From CALZKI01 sp045124055 (GTDB taxonomy: Bacteria > Bacillota > Clostridia > Lachnospirales > Lachnospiraceae), in NCBI GenBank assembly GCA_045124055.1, contig JBGVKZ010000049.1:1-64000 (forward strand): 64,000 bases of DNA, read 5' to 3'. The position numbers and the translations under genes were made by a program. Every line of letters starts with the position of its first letter. Within the stretch, counting starts at the first letter, position 1. Below, piece by piece: positions 34,191 to 43,627 of the stretch. The notes beneath the pieces are model-generated. The model did not search any database and was not told the origin of the DNA. It saw only the letters and a program-made list of their open reading frames with translations.

Positions 34191-34973
34191 TTATGTAAGT
34201 GGCTTTTCATAAAAGAAAGAAGCTTTTCTTAAAAATCCTATTTCTTTATAGTTCATAATCTGTTCTGTACTACCAATGAACAGTACTCCACCCGGTTTTA
34301 AACAATCATAAAATTTGCGGAAAATTTCGTCTTTTGCTTCATCCGTAAAATAAATTAAAACATTTCTGCAAACAATCAAGTCGCAATCTTTAATAAATGG
34401 GTCTCTCAAAAGATTGTGTTGTTTAAACTTAACTCTTTTCTTAATATCTTCATCTATCTGAACCGAAAGTTCGACTTGCTTGAAATATTTTTTCTTCATT
34501 TCTTCCGGTACGGCCGCAATACTCTTTTCTGCATATAAACCAACTTTTGCCTTTTCCATAACCTGTAAATCCAAGTCTGTTGCCTGAATCTCAATATCTG
34601 ATAAGGAATAGTGCTTGGTCAAAGACATAACAAGTGAATATGGTTCTTCGCCGGTTGAACAGGCAGCACTCCAAATCTTAAGCGGCTTTTTGAATCTTTC
34701 TTTTAACATTGGATAAATTTGAGTATCCAAGATTTTCCACTGTTCCGGATTTCTGTAAAACTCAGAAACATTGATGGTCAGATAATTGACAAATTCTTCA
34801 AAAAGTCGTCTATCCTGCTTGATAGCTTTAACATACTCGTCATAGCCTTGAATACGGTTTCGGTCAATCAAAGTATCAATTCGACGTTTCATCTGTCTTT
34901 CTTTATACAGATTCAAATCGATAGTCGTTAGTTTATAAACTTCACCTTTGAAATATTCATAATCGTAAGTCAT
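34191..34973 (-). CDS. cheR: CheR-type protein-glutamate O-methyltransferase
   Basis: SAM-dependent methyltransferase of chemoreceptors, 260 residues. An alpha-helical N-domain (about 1-75) precedes the catalytic domain with WSAACSTGEEPYS (SAM-binding motif I, about 100-112). VCRNVLIYF (about 208-216) is the CheR signature. AGGAG lies 11 bases before ATG 34973; a TTG three bases earlier is also possible. It follows rpsA by about 30 bases rather than lying in a chemotaxis operon, so translation-associated expression is implied. Confidence 0.94.
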   Translation of the reverse strand: MTYDYEYFKGEVYKLTTIDLNLYKERQMKRRIDTLIDRNRIQGYDEYVKAIKQDRRLFEEFVNYLTINVSEFYRNPEQWKILDTQIYPMLKERFKKPLKIWSAACSTGEEPYSLVMSLTKHYSLSDIEIQATDLDLQVMEKAKVGLYAEKSIAAVPEEMKKKYFKQVELSVQIDEDIKKRVKFKQHNLLRDPFIKDCDLIVCRNVLIYFTDEAKDEIFRKFYDCLKPGGVLFIGSTEQIMNYKEIGFLRKASFFYEKPLT

Positions 34974-35005
34974 CAAATATTACACTCCTAGATAATGATA
35001 GGGGT

Positions 35006-36172
35006 TTATTCTTCTTCTGCCATCTGAGCAGCTACTGCTTCAATATCCACAGAAACAACATCTGCATCATCGTCCTCTTCTTTTGTTTCTTCCTGAACTG
35101 GTTCAGGTGCTAAAAGTGCTTTGATGCTTAAGCTGATTTTCTTATCAGCTTCATTGAAATCAACAACTTTTGCTGTTACCTCGTCACCGATTTTTAATAC
35201 ATCGGCTGGTTTTTCGATGTGTTCTTTTGAAATCTGTGAAACGTGTAAAAGAGCATCAACACCTGTTTCTAATTCAATGAAAGCACCAAAGTCAGCCATT
35301 CTTGCAACTTTGCCTGTTACTGTGTTGCCAACTGCATATTTGCTAGCTGCATCTTTCCATGGATTCTGATCATCAAATTTTAAGCTGAGTGCAATTTTTG
35401 TTCCTGCAATTTCTTTTACTAAAACTTTAATCTGTTTGCCTACTTCAAATACTTTCTTAGGATTTTCCACTCTACCCCAAGACATTTCTGAAATATGAAG
35501 TAATCCGTCAACACCACCAAGGTCAACAAACGCACCAAAATCTGTTACATTTTTGATTGTTCCTTCTACGATGTCTCCTTCTTTTAAGTTGGCAAATAAT
35601 TCTTTCTGTAATTCAGCCTTCTTTGCTGTAAGAAGCTGTTTTCTATCGCCAATATATCTTCTCTTTTTAGGATTATATTCACTAACAACAAATTCTATTT
35701 CTTCACCAGCGTATTTTGATAAATCTTTTTCATATGTGTCTGAAACAAGACTTGCTGGAATAAAAATACGAACTTCATCTACGATAACGGTTAAACCGCC
35801 TTCTAAAACCTGTGCTACTTTAGCTTTTAATACTTCTTTGTTGTTGAAAGCTTCTTCAATTCTCTTATTACCTCTTTCAGCAGCAAGTCTCTTGTAAGAA
35901 AGCACAACCTGTCCTTCTCCATCGTTTACTTTCACAACCTTTACAGTCATAGTTTCACCAACTTTAACAACAGTTGTTAAATCAACACCTGGTTCGTTGG
36001 TGTATTCACTTCTTGTAAGAATACCGTCTGATTTAGAACCGATGTTTAAAACGATTTCATCTGGTTTAACGTCGAATACAACACCCTCTACTGTATCTCC
36101 TGCTTTGATAGATTTTAAAGATTTCTCTTCTTCCATTAATAACTGTTCAAATTCATTCATAGTTGCTGACAT
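35006..36172 (-). CDS. rpsA: S1-domain protein / 30S ribosomal protein S1-like
   Basis: 388 residues with four S1 RNA-binding repeats, at about 18-92, 105-172, 190-260 and 275-345. The third and fourth are the most typical (GAFVDLGGVDGLLHISEMSW; GAFIELETGVDALLHVSQIS). The C-terminus is acidic (EETKEEDDDADV). Firmicute S1 homologues have four domains instead of the six in E. coli. The start overlaps the end of ispH by 20 bases, and its GAGGAGG lies inside ispH. In many Clostridia ispH and S1 are fused in one gene; here they are separate but overlapping. Confidence 0.93.
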   Translation of the reverse strand: MSATMNEFEQLLMEEEKSLKSIKAGDTVEGVVFDVKPDEIVLNIGSKSDGILTRSEYTNEPGVDLTTVVKVGETMTVKVVKVNDGEGQVVLSYKRLAAERGNKRIEEAFNNKEVLKAKVAQVLEGGLTVIVDEVRIFIPASLVSDTYEKDLSKYAGEEIEFVVSEYNPKKRRYIGDRKQLLTAKKAELQKELFANLKEGDIVEGTIKNVTDFGAFVDLGGVDGLLHISEMSWGRVENPKKVFEVGKQIKVLVKEIAGTKIALSLKFDDQNPWKDAASKYAVGNTVTGKVARMADFGAFIELETGVDALLHVSQISKEHIEKPADVLKIGDEVTAKVVDFNEADKKISLSIKALLAPEPVQEETKEEDDDADVVSVDIEAVAAQMAEEE

Positions 36173-37001
36173 AATTTTGAACCTCCTCGATAATATTTTT
36201 TGGGGTGGAAGCCCCCGCTGTAATCCCCACCAGTCGAACAGATTTAGGTATCTCTAAATGCAAGTCATCTAGTGTCTGAATAAAATAGGTATTTTCACAT
36301 TCCTGTTTACAAATTTCGTAAAGCTTTCTTGTATTGGAACTGTGCTTACCTCCTATTACGATCATGACATCTACCGAGGCGGCAATTTTTCTCGCCTCTG
36401 TCTGTCTTTCCTCGGTTGCATTACATATAGTATTCACAACACTACCATTGTAACCTTTTTTCTCGAAAATTTCAACTATATCTTGAAATTTCTTGTAGTT
36501 AAATGTCGTTTGAGAAACCAAACAAATTTCTTTATCATTTTTCTTTTCATAGGCAGTTGCTTCTTCTTTAGATTCCAAAATTGTAGTATCTGCCTCCGTC
36601 CACCCCACGATGCCTTCTACCTCCGGGTGTCCGGGATTTCCTGCAATCAAAACTTCCTTTTTCTCTTTTCCTGCTTCTTCCACAATTCTATGAATTCTTT
36701 TTACAAAGGGACACGTAGCATCAATACACTCTAGTCCTCTTTCCTCGATTAACTTTTGAACTCTTTTTTCTACTCCGTGAGAACGAATAATTACAGTTCC
36801 TTCTGTCAACTGTTTTAATTCTTCTTCGCTTTCCAAAACGGTAACGCCTTTTTGCTCTAAATCTTTTACCACTTCTTCGTTGTGAATGATTGGCCCAAAG
36901 GTATAGATTTTCTTTCCTTTTTCAATTTCCGAATAAACGGTTTCTACCGCTCTTTTCACCCCAAAACAAAAGCCTGCACTTTTTGCTACAATTACTTCCA
37001 T
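36153..37001 (-). CDS. ispH: 4-hydroxy-3-methylbut-2-enyl diphosphate reductase
   Basis: Last enzyme of the MEP isoprenoid pathway, producing IPP and DMAPP. 282 residues. The three [4Fe-4S] ligand Cys lie in SAGFCFGVKRAV (Cys 12), DATCPFVKRIH (about 96) and NTICNATEERQ (about 190). The stop codon of cmk immediately precedes the start (TAG-ATG), and its own 3' end overlaps rpsA. The electron donor is not encoded nearby. Confidence 0.97.
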   Translation of the reverse strand: MEVIVAKSAGFCFGVKRAVETVYSEIEKGKKIYTFGPIIHNEEVVKDLEQKGVTVLESEEELKQLTEGTVIIRSHGVEKRVQKLIEERGLECIDATCPFVKRIHRIVEEAGKEKKEVLIAGNPGHPEVEGIVGWTEADTTILESKEEATAYEKKNDKEICLVSQTTFNYKKFQDIVEIFEKKGYNGSVVNTICNATEERQTEARKIAASVDVMIVIGGKHSSNTRKLYEICKQECENTYFIQTLDDLHLEIPKSVRLVGITAGASTPKNIIEEVQNYVSNYE

Positions 37002-37673
37002 CTACATTGCTCCTGATTCAAAACATAATTTCACAACTGCTTCTACCACTTCGTCAATAGTCATTTCTGATGAATCAATCAGAATGGCATCTTCTGCCTG
37101 TCTCAGTGGAGAAATTTCTCTCGTCATATCTCTCGTATCTCTCTCCATAATGTCTAATTCGATTCTGTCTAAATCGCATGCTTCCCCTTTTGCGATAAGT
37201 TCTTCATATCGTCTTTCGGCACGCACCTGAGTGCTGGCAGTTAAATAGATTTTTAAATTTGCGTCAGGAAGGACATGTGTTCCAATGTCTCTGCCGTCCA
37301 TAACCACATCTGCTTTTTGTGCTAATTGTCTCTGCAATTCCACCAATTTTACACGTACATCTGGGTGAACACTACTACTAGATGCCATATTTCCCACTTC
37401 TTCTGTTCGTAAGAGTCCTGTTACATTTTCGCCATTTAACCAAACTTGTTGTTCGCCGTCTTCATATAAAATTGTTATGTTTGCCAATTTACACATCACA
37501 CTGATTTTTTCGCTTTCGTCTGGTCTTACTCCATTACGGATTAAAAAAAGTGCCATTGCACGATACATCGCACCTGTATCTACATAAACAAATCGTAATT
37601 CCTTCGCAATTTTTTTTGCAATTGTACTTTTTCCTGCTCCTGCTGGTCCATCGATTGCTACACTAAAACTCAT
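37002..37673 (-). CDS. cmk: Cytidylate kinase
   Basis: Phosphorylates CMP and dCMP. 223 residues with P-loop GPAGAGKST (about 9-17). DTGAMYRA is the NMP-binding signature, and DGRDIGTHVLP is characteristic of bacterial Cmk. AGGAG precedes the ATG. The cmk-ispH-rpsA order is conserved in Clostridia. Confidence 0.97.
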   Translation of the reverse strand: MSFSVAIDGPAGAGKSTIAKKIAKELRFVYVDTGAMYRAMALFLIRNGVRPDESEKISVMCKLANITILYEDGEQQVWLNGENVTGLLRTEEVGNMASSSSVHPDVRVKLVELQRQLAQKADVVMDGRDIGTHVLPDANLKIYLTASTQVRAERRYEELIAKGEACDLDRIELDIMERDTRDMTREISPLRQAEDAILIDSSEMTIDEVVEAVVKLCFESGAM

Positions 37674-37706
37674 TTTTATTATCTCCTATTACTTTATTTT
37701 ACATCT

Positions 37707-38933
37707 TTATATTTCAATGCTATTTCCTGCCAAAGCACCGGTTGACCAGGCAATCTGTAAGTTAAATCCACCTGTTAAACCATCTACATCTAAGACTTCT
37801 CCGGCAAAATAGAGGTTTTTGATTTTTTTAGATTCCATAGTAGATGGATTAATGTCTTTTACACTGACTCCGCCTCTTGTAATAATGGCTTCCTTAAAAT
37901 CTCTTGTGCCGGTAATAGTCATTGGCAAATCTTTGATTAACTCAACAAAGAACTTTCTTTCTTCTTTGCTGATTTCGTTGACTTTCTTATCTGGATGAAT
38001 TCCCGATAGAGTCAGCATAACCGGAATCAATTTTGCCGGAAACAAGCTTCCAATACTGTTTTTAAACTGCTTGTTTTTATTTTCTTCAAACTCACGCAAA
38101 ATTCTTTTATCCAGTTGTTCATAAGTCAAGGCTGGTTTTAAATCTAAAAATGCCTGCACACCCTTTGGATTTTTGATATAGCTACTGGCACTTAAAACCA
38201 GTGGTCCGGTAATGCCAAAGTGGGTAAACATCATTTCACCAAAACCTTCATATAAAACTTTTTTACTATTTTGAAACTTTATGCTGACATTTTTTAAGGA
38301 CAAACCTTGTAAGGTTTTTATCCAATCTTCCTTGGTCTCCAATGGTACAAGGGCCGGCGTTGGTTCTACAAATTGATGGCCGCTCTCTTTTGCCCATTGG
38401 TATCCGTCTCCAGTTGAACCTGTGGAAGCATAAGAAATTCCACCTGTGGCAACCACAACCGCATCTGCCAAAACTCTTTTTCCATTTTGTAAAATCACAC
38501 CGGTCACTTTTTCTTCTGCTATCAATAATTCTTTCACACCGGTGTTGTATACTACCTCTACCCCCTCTTCTGCCAATTTTCGTCTAAGGGCAGCAATCAC
38601 ATCAGAGGAATGGTCTGATACCGGAAAAACTCGCTCCCCTCTTTCTACTTTTAAAGGGCAGCCATTTTCCACAAAAAAATCCATTACGTCCTGATTGGTA
38701 AAGGAGTAAATTGCACTATATAAAAATTTATTATTTGTCGGTACATTTTCAAAAAAATCAGAAATATCACAGGCATTTGTTACGTTACATCTGCCTTTTC
38801 CTGTAATAAAAATCTTTTTACCCAGTTTTTCATTTTTTTCAAATAGGACTACCTTATGCCCATTTTTTGCCGCCATAATCGCCGCCATCATGCCGGCAGC
38901 TCCGCCGCCGATAACTATAACCTGTTTACTCAT
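37707..38933 (-). CDS. HI0933/YhiN-family flavoprotein (NAD(P)/FAD-dependent oxidoreductase)
   Basis: 408 residues with an N-terminal dinucleotide-binding motif IGGGAAGMMAAIMAA (about 6-20). GKGRCNVTNACD (about 45-56) is the hallmark of the HI0933 family, and GGFNLQIAWSTGALAG closes the FAD site. The physiological substrate is unknown. Its start overlaps the end of the rpiR gene by 8 bases. Confidence 0.93.
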   Translation of the reverse strand: MSKQVIVIGGGAAGMMAAIMAAKNGHKVVLFEKNEKLGKKIFITGKGRCNVTNACDISDFFENVPTNNKFLYSAIYSFTNQDVMDFFVENGCPLKVERGERVFPVSDHSSDVIAALRRKLAEEGVEVVYNTGVKELLIAEEKVTGVILQNGKRVLADAVVVATGGISYASTGSTGDGYQWAKESGHQFVEPTPALVPLETKEDWIKTLQGLSLKNVSIKFQNSKKVLYEGFGEMMFTHFGITGPLVLSASSYIKNPKGVQAFLDLKPALTYEQLDKRILREFEENKNKQFKNSIGSLFPAKLIPVMLTLSGIHPDKKVNEISKEERKFFVELIKDLPMTITGTRDFKEAIITRGGVSVKDINPSTMESKKIKNLYFAGEVLDVDGLTGGFNLQIAWSTGALAGNSIEI

Positions 38934-39858
38934 CGATATCTTCCTTTTTCATTAAAGAATAATCTAACACTGGTTCTTCTCCGATAAAATCAATTTCATC
39001 ATTTAAGTATACCTGATAATTATTCCACGCTTCTTCCAGTGTAACAAGGCTTTGTTTGACTTCATCAGGTCGTTTCAAGCATAAAGCTACCACTAATGCA
39101 TTAATAACGCTTAACGGTGCAACCAGAGAGTCAACAATCGATACCATATCACTCTTTGCCAGTAAATTACAGGAGGAATACAAACTCATAGGAGAACGGG
39201 CTGAATCGGTGATACTAATGACTTTTGCATTTCTGTCTCTTGCAAACTCCATTGCCTTTAAAGTTCTCATAGAGTATCTCGGAAAACTGATACCAATAAA
39301 AGCATCTTCGTCACTAATTCGTAGCATTTGTTCAAAAATCTCTGTTACGCTTGTGGTCTTTAAATTTACCACATTTCCTCTTATCATATTTAAGTAAAAA
39401 TGTAAAAAATCTGCCAAAGGTTCACAACTTCTGACGCCTAAAATATATACATTCTTGGCTCCTAAAATTGTATTAACTGCTGTATCAAAGGCTACTGGGT
39501 CTAAATTGTGTAAGGTTTCCTGTATATTTCCAACATCTGCATTTAAAACCGCTGTTAATATTTCTGATTGCGTTCTATTGCCATATTTTGCATCCATTTT
39601 CTGCACGGCTGTCAATTTATCTTTGACCCATTGTGCTAGGGCAGCCTGAAACTCCGGATATCCTGTGTATTCCAAATAGCTGGCAAATCTCACAACTGTG
39701 GATTCGCTAATCCCTAATTCTTCACCTATTTTTGCCGCCGTCATAAAAACCGCCTGTTCATAATGATTGTAAATAAAATTGGCAATGGCTTTATGGCTTT
39801 TACTCATACTGTCATATTTTTCTTTGATTCTACTAATTACATCGTCACTGTTAGACAT
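38926..39858 (-). CDS. RpiR/MurR-family transcriptional regulator
   Basis: 310 residues: an N-terminal RpiR helix-turn-helix (about 1-80, with GISESTVVRFASYLEY) and a C-terminal SIS sugar-phosphate-binding domain (about 125-260, with VYILGVRSCEPLADF). ATG 39858 is chosen over GTG 39870 because GGAGG directly precedes it at normal spacing. Its effector and targets cannot be read from the neighbours, which are housekeeping genes rather than a sugar operon. Confidence 0.92.
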   Translation of the reverse strand: MSNSDDVISRIKEKYDSMSKSHKAIANFIYNHYEQAVFMTAAKIGEELGISESTVVRFASYLEYTGYPEFQAALAQWVKDKLTAVQKMDAKYGNRTQSEILTAVLNADVGNIQETLHNLDPVAFDTAVNTILGAKNVYILGVRSCEPLADFLHFYLNMIRGNVVNLKTTSVTEIFEQMLRISDEDAFIGISFPRYSMRTLKAMEFARDRNAKVISITDSARSPMSLYSSCNLLAKSDMVSIVDSLVAPLSVINALVVALCLKRPDEVKQSLVTLEEAWNNYQVYLNDEIDFIGEEPVLDYSLMKKEDIDE

Positions 39859-39869
39859 AAAATCCTCCA

Positions 39870-40415
39870 CTAAACAAACGCTTTATATGAATTACTTAAT
39901 AATTCTTTTGTCTCGCTTTCGCCAAGGTCGTAATCACCTGTTAAGGACATACAAGCAGCACCGTGAATAAAAATCCACATTTGCATAAATAGTCCACTTG
40001 GATTTTTGCAGCCTGCATTTTTTGCTTTATTAATTTCGTGACCTACAAATTGTAATTCTCCGTTCAAGATTTCATACAAACTATGTCCAAATCTTGCCTC
40101 TGAGACAAACAAAAGTTTAAACAGGTTTTGATTTTCCCTCGCAAAAGCAATATATGCCATACCTAAATCTACAAAAGGCACACCACTTGTTTTTCGATAG
40201 TTTTTGTAATATTCGTTGTAATACCCCATTGCTTTTAAAAAGACTTCTTCTGTTACTTCTTCCATATTTTTATATGTACGGAAAATTGGTTGGGTAGAAC
40301 ACCCTGCTTTCGTTGCCAATTTTCTGGCAGTCAAATTCTCTATCCCTTCTTCTTTTACCATCTCAAATGCTGCTTCTAAAAGCATTTCTTTCGTTATACT
40401 TTCTTTTCTTGCCAT
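39870..40415 (-). CDS. TetR-family transcriptional regulator
   Basis: 181 residues from ATG 40415, chosen because GGGGTG precedes it and because MARKESITKEMLLEAAFEMV is a natural TetR N-terminus. The HTH spans about 8-55 (ARKLATKAGCSTQPIFRTYKN). The C-terminal ligand domain resembles the WHG-type TetR group. First gene of the run through cheR. A palindrome at 40445-40456 next to its -10 box suggests autorepression. Confidence 0.9.
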   Translation of the reverse strand: MARKESITKEMLLEAAFEMVKEEGIENLTARKLATKAGCSTQPIFRTYKNMEEVTEEVFLKAMGYYNEYYKNYRKTSGVPFVDLGMAYIAFARENQNLFKLLFVSEARFGHSLYEILNGELQFVGHEINKAKNAGCKNPSGLFMQMWIFIHGAACMSLTGDYDLGESETKELLSNSYKAFV

Positions 40416-40444
40416 CTTTTCACCCCACATTTGTGTTGTTTTCG

Positions 40445-40456
40445 TAACATATGTTA
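40445..40456. promoter_or_regulatory. Palindromic operator candidate in the tetR promoter
   Basis: TAACATATGTTA is a perfect 12-bp palindrome, extended by G before and T after it. It abuts the downstream edge of the tetR -10 box, a position where a bound TetR protein would block transcription. Confidence 0.55.
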
Positions 40457-40484
40457 TTATACCGCAAAAAAGGCTCTCTCGCAA
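40456..40484 (-). promoter_or_regulatory. Promoter of the tetR-rpiR-yhiN-cmk-ispH-rpsA-cheR run
   Basis: TTGCGA (40479-40484) and TATAAT (40456-40461) on the minus strand with a 17-base spacer. The -35 box and spacer lie in the terminator stem of the decarboxylase operon. Confidence 0.65.
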
Positions 40485-40501
40485 TACTGCAAGAGAGCCT
40501 T
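40466..40501 (-). terminator. Intrinsic terminator of the decarboxylase operon
   Basis: Arms 40470-40483 and 40488-40501 pair over 14 positions with one mismatch, then T6 on the minus strand. The stem also carries the -35 region of the tetR promoter. Confidence 0.85.
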
Positions 40502-40522
40502 AATGTTATTTTATATTAGGAA

Positions 40523-41935
40523 TTATACTGGATATGCACCGTTTTTTGTATCAGCCTGTGTCATATCAACTTTTTCCTGCTGTGCCTGACGATATTTGAA
40601 GTAATCAACAGCAACCTGTGGGAATAAAGCGTAAGATAATACGTCTTCGTCCTGCTGTTTCCACTCTGCACATTCGCTTTCCAATTTTTCTAATTCATTT
40701 GGAAGCAAATCTGCTGGACGGCATGTGATAACTTCTGCATCACCAATAACTTTTTTCTGAACTTCTGGGTTAAATGGTTTAACAGTTTCACCGTATTTAC
40801 CACTTAATAAGTCTTTTGTCTGTCCAGTAGCCATTTTGTAAGGTTCACCCATAAGTACGTTCATAACAGCCTGTGTACCTACAATCTGTGATGAAGGTGT
40901 TACAAGTGGTGGTTCACCAAAGTCTTTACGAACTCTTGGAATTTCTTTTAATACTTCGTCATATTTATCAGCTGCGTTCTGTTCTTTCAACTGGCTAACC
41001 ATATTAGAAAGCATTCCGCCTGGTACCTGATACATAAGGGTTTTAATATTAACACCCATAACCTTAGGGTCAAGAAGACCGTTCTGTAAACATTCTTCTC
41101 TGTATGGTCTGAAGTGGTCAGCAATTTTCGCAAGTAATTCCTGGTCATAACCTGTATCATATGGTGTTCCTTTGAAAGTTTCAACCATAACTTCTGTTGC
41201 AGGCTGTGAAGTTCCCATTGAGAATGGTGAAATAGCACAGTCAATTACATCAACACCTGCTTCTACTGCCTTTAAGTATGTCATACTAGCCACACCTGAT
41301 GTGTAGTGAGTATGTAACTGAATTGGAAGGTCTGTTGCACTCTTCATAGCTTTGATAAGTTCTTCTGCTTTGTAAGGTACCAATAAACCAGCCATATCTT
41401 TAATACAGATTGAGTGAGCACCCATATCTTCGATTCTCTTAGCAATATCCATCCAGTAATCAAGTGTATATGCATCACCTAATGTGTAAGATAAAGCAAT
41501 CTGAGCGTGACCGCCTTCTTTATTACAAGCATCTACGGAAGCCTGTAAGTTACGAAGGTCATTCAAACAATCGAAAATACGAATAATATCGATACCGTTT
41601 GCAATAGATTTCTGAACGAAGTATGCTACTACGTCATCTGCATAGTGACGATATCCAAGAACGTTCTGTCCTCTTAATAACATCTGTAATTTTGTATTTT
41701 TAAATCCATCTTTTAACTTTCTAAGTCTATCCCATGGATCTTCTTTTAAGAAACGCAGAGATGCATCAAATGTAGCACCGCCCCAACATTCAACTGAATG
41801 ATATCCAACTTTATCCATTGTATCGATAATTGGAAGCATCAATTCAGTAGGCATTCTTGTTGCGATTAAAGACTGATGAGCATCACGAAGAATTGTTTCT
41901 GTAATACCAATAGGTTTTTTAACCTGTTCTGCCAT
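40523..41935 (-). CDS. Oxaloacetate decarboxylase alpha / pyruvate carboxyltransferase subunit (5S-like)
   Basis: 470 residues with the carboxyltransferase TIM barrel of OadA, PycB and transcarboxylase 5S. RDAHQSLIATRM (about 18-29), the metal-binding KDMAGLL and LHTHYTSG segments, and the conserved C-terminal PycB/OadA region are present. It has no biotinyl domain; that is encoded separately at 43215-43601. The enzyme moves carboxyl groups between oxaloacetate/pyruvate and biotin. ATG 41935 follows AAGGAGG; the upstream extension to 42004 is rejected. Last gene of the operon. Confidence 0.92.
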   Translation of the reverse strand: MAEQVKKPIGITETILRDAHQSLIATRMPTELMLPIIDTMDKVGYHSVECWGGATFDASLRFLKEDPWDRLRKLKDGFKNTKLQMLLRGQNVLGYRHYADDVVAYFVQKSIANGIDIIRIFDCLNDLRNLQASVDACNKEGGHAQIALSYTLGDAYTLDYWMDIAKRIEDMGAHSICIKDMAGLLVPYKAEELIKAMKSATDLPIQLHTHYTSGVASMTYLKAVEAGVDVIDCAISPFSMGTSQPATEVMVETFKGTPYDTGYDQELLAKIADHFRPYREECLQNGLLDPKVMGVNIKTLMYQVPGGMLSNMVSQLKEQNAADKYDEVLKEIPRVRKDFGEPPLVTPSSQIVGTQAVMNVLMGEPYKMATGQTKDLLSGKYGETVKPFNPEVQKKVIGDAEVITCRPADLLPNELEKLESECAEWKQQDEDVLSYALFPQVAVDYFKYRQAQQEKVDMTQADTKNGAYPV

Positions 41936-42018
41936 TTTAATAATCCTCCTTGTTTTCCGAAGGAAAATCCGAACCTCCTGGTGAGGAGAGGATTCTTCTT
42001 CCATTTAATACTTTTTAT

Positions 42019-43170
42019 TTAGAATACTCCAAATACTGCCATAAATGTACCGGCTGCTACGGCTGTACCGATAACACCTGCAACGTTTGGACCCATAGCG
42101 TGCATCAATAAGAAGTTTGTTGGGTCTTCTTCTGCACCGACTTTTTGAGATACACGGGCTGCCATAGGAACTGCGGAAACACCGGCAGAGCCAATCAGTG
42201 GATTTACTTTACCACGTGTAGCAACGCACATCAATTTACCGAACAATACGCCGGCTGCTGTACCGAATGCAAAGGCGATAAGACCAAGTAAAACAATTTT
42301 AAGTGTATCTAAGTTAAGGAATGCTTCTGCACTTGTTGTAGCACCTACTGATGTACCAAGTAAAATAACTACGATATACATAAGAGCATTTGATGCTGTA
42401 TCTGTAAGCTGTCTTACAACGCCTGATTCTCTGAATAAGTTACCTAACATAAGCAAACCGACAAGTGGAGCTGTTGTAGGAAGAATCATAGAAACAACAA
42501 TCGTTACAATGATTGGGAAAAGAATTTTTTCCAATTTTGAAACCGGACGAAGCTGTCCCATTTTGATTGCTCTTTCTTTTTTCGTTGTTAAAAGTTTCAT
42601 AATAGGTGGCTGAATAATTGGAACCAGTGACATATAGGAATATGCCGCTACTGCGATTGGTCCAAGTAAAGCTGTCTGTCCTAATTTTCCGGCAAGGAAA
42701 ATAGATGTAGGACCATCAGCACCACCGATAATTGAAATAGCTGCTGCCGCTTTATCATTGAAGCCCATTGCGATAGCTCCAAAGTAAGCTGAGAAAATAC
42801 CAAACTGTGCTGCTGCACCGAGTAAGAAACTCTTAGGGTTAGCAATCAGCGGACCAAAGTCTGTCATGGCACCTACACCCATGAAGATTAAGGAAGGCAA
42901 AATTGCCCATTCGTCTAAGAGATAGAAATAATACAGTAAACCGCCGGTTCCATTTGCTGAATCTTCAATGCTAAGCATAATATCCGGATAAATGTTTACA
43001 AGCAGCATACCGAATGCAATCGGAACCAAAAGCAATGGTTCAAAGCCTTTAGCGATTGCTAAATATAGGAATACGCAAGCCACTACAATCATAACATAAT
43101 TTCCCCAAGTTAAATTGAAGAAAGCTGTCTGATGTAACAGGTTGTCAAGAGTTGTTGCTATATATTCCAT
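42019..43170 (-). CDS. Na+-pumping decarboxylase beta subunit
   Basis: A 383-residue polytopic membrane protein of the OadB/MmdB/GcdB family. It decarboxylates carboxybiotin and exports Na+. GGADGPTSIFLA (about 155-166) contains the essential Asp of the ion path, and GSAGVSAVPMAAR and HAMGPNVAGVIG are conserved. AGGAGG precedes the ATG. Together with the OadG-type subunit and biotin carrier it shows that this operon encodes an ion pump and not just a soluble carboxylase. Confidence 0.95.
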   Translation of the reverse strand: MEYIATTLDNLLHQTAFFNLTWGNYVMIVVACVFLYLAIAKGFEPLLLVPIAFGMLLVNIYPDIMLSIEDSANGTGGLLYYFYLLDEWAILPSLIFMGVGAMTDFGPLIANPKSFLLGAAAQFGIFSAYFGAIAMGFNDKAAAAISIIGGADGPTSIFLAGKLGQTALLGPIAVAAYSYMSLVPIIQPPIMKLLTTKKERAIKMGQLRPVSKLEKILFPIIVTIVVSMILPTTAPLVGLLMLGNLFRESGVVRQLTDTASNALMYIVVILLGTSVGATTSAEAFLNLDTLKIVLLGLIAFAFGTAAGVLFGKLMCVATRGKVNPLIGSAGVSAVPMAARVSQKVGAEEDPTNFLLMHAMGPNVAGVIGTAVAAGTFMAVFGVF

Positions 43171-43214
43171 TTCACTATCCTCCTGTTTATAGTTTCACGT
43201 TCAAAATGTACTGA

Positions 43215-43601
43215 TTAGTTTAATGTTGCTAAAGCCTGACCTGCTTCTACTGCGTCACCAACTGCTACATCAATGCTTGCCACAGTACCATCTTGAGGTG
43301 CTACAACAGGGATTTCCATTTTCATAGCTTCGATAACAACTACTGGATCACCTTTTTTCACTGCCTGACCTACGCTAGCTTCGAGTTTAAATACTTTACC
43401 AGCTGCACCAGCTTCTACTTTAATGCTACCAGCACCAGCTGCTTTTGCTGCAGGAGCTGCTGCTTTTGGAGCTGCTGCTTTTGGAGCTGCCTTTGGTGCT
43501 GCTTTTGGCTGAACTGGAGCTGCAACTGCACCAGTGCCTGCACCTTCTTCTACTACTACATCATATACGTTGCCGTTTACGGTAATTGTATAATTTTTCA
43601 T
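43215..43601 (-). CDS. Biotin carboxyl carrier protein (1.3S-like)
   Basis: 128 residues. A short N-terminal domain (about 1-22) leads to an Ala/Pro/Lys linker (about 24-55) built from repeats of the type PKAA. The C-terminal biotinyl domain has the acceptor lysine in EAMKMEIP (about 91-98). ATG 43601 follows AGGAGG. It provides the mobile carboxybiotin for both carboxyltransferases and the beta subunit. The linker explains an unusually GC-rich patch. Confidence 0.95.
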   Translation of the reverse strand: MKNYTITVNGNVYDVVVEEGAGTGAVAAPVQPKAAPKAAPKAAAPKAAAPAAKAAGAGSIKVEAGAAGKVFKLEASVGQAVKKGDPVVVIEAMKMEIPVVAPQDGTVASIDVAVGDAVEAGQALATLN

Positions 43602-43627
43602 TTTAAATATCCTCCTATAAATTCCAA

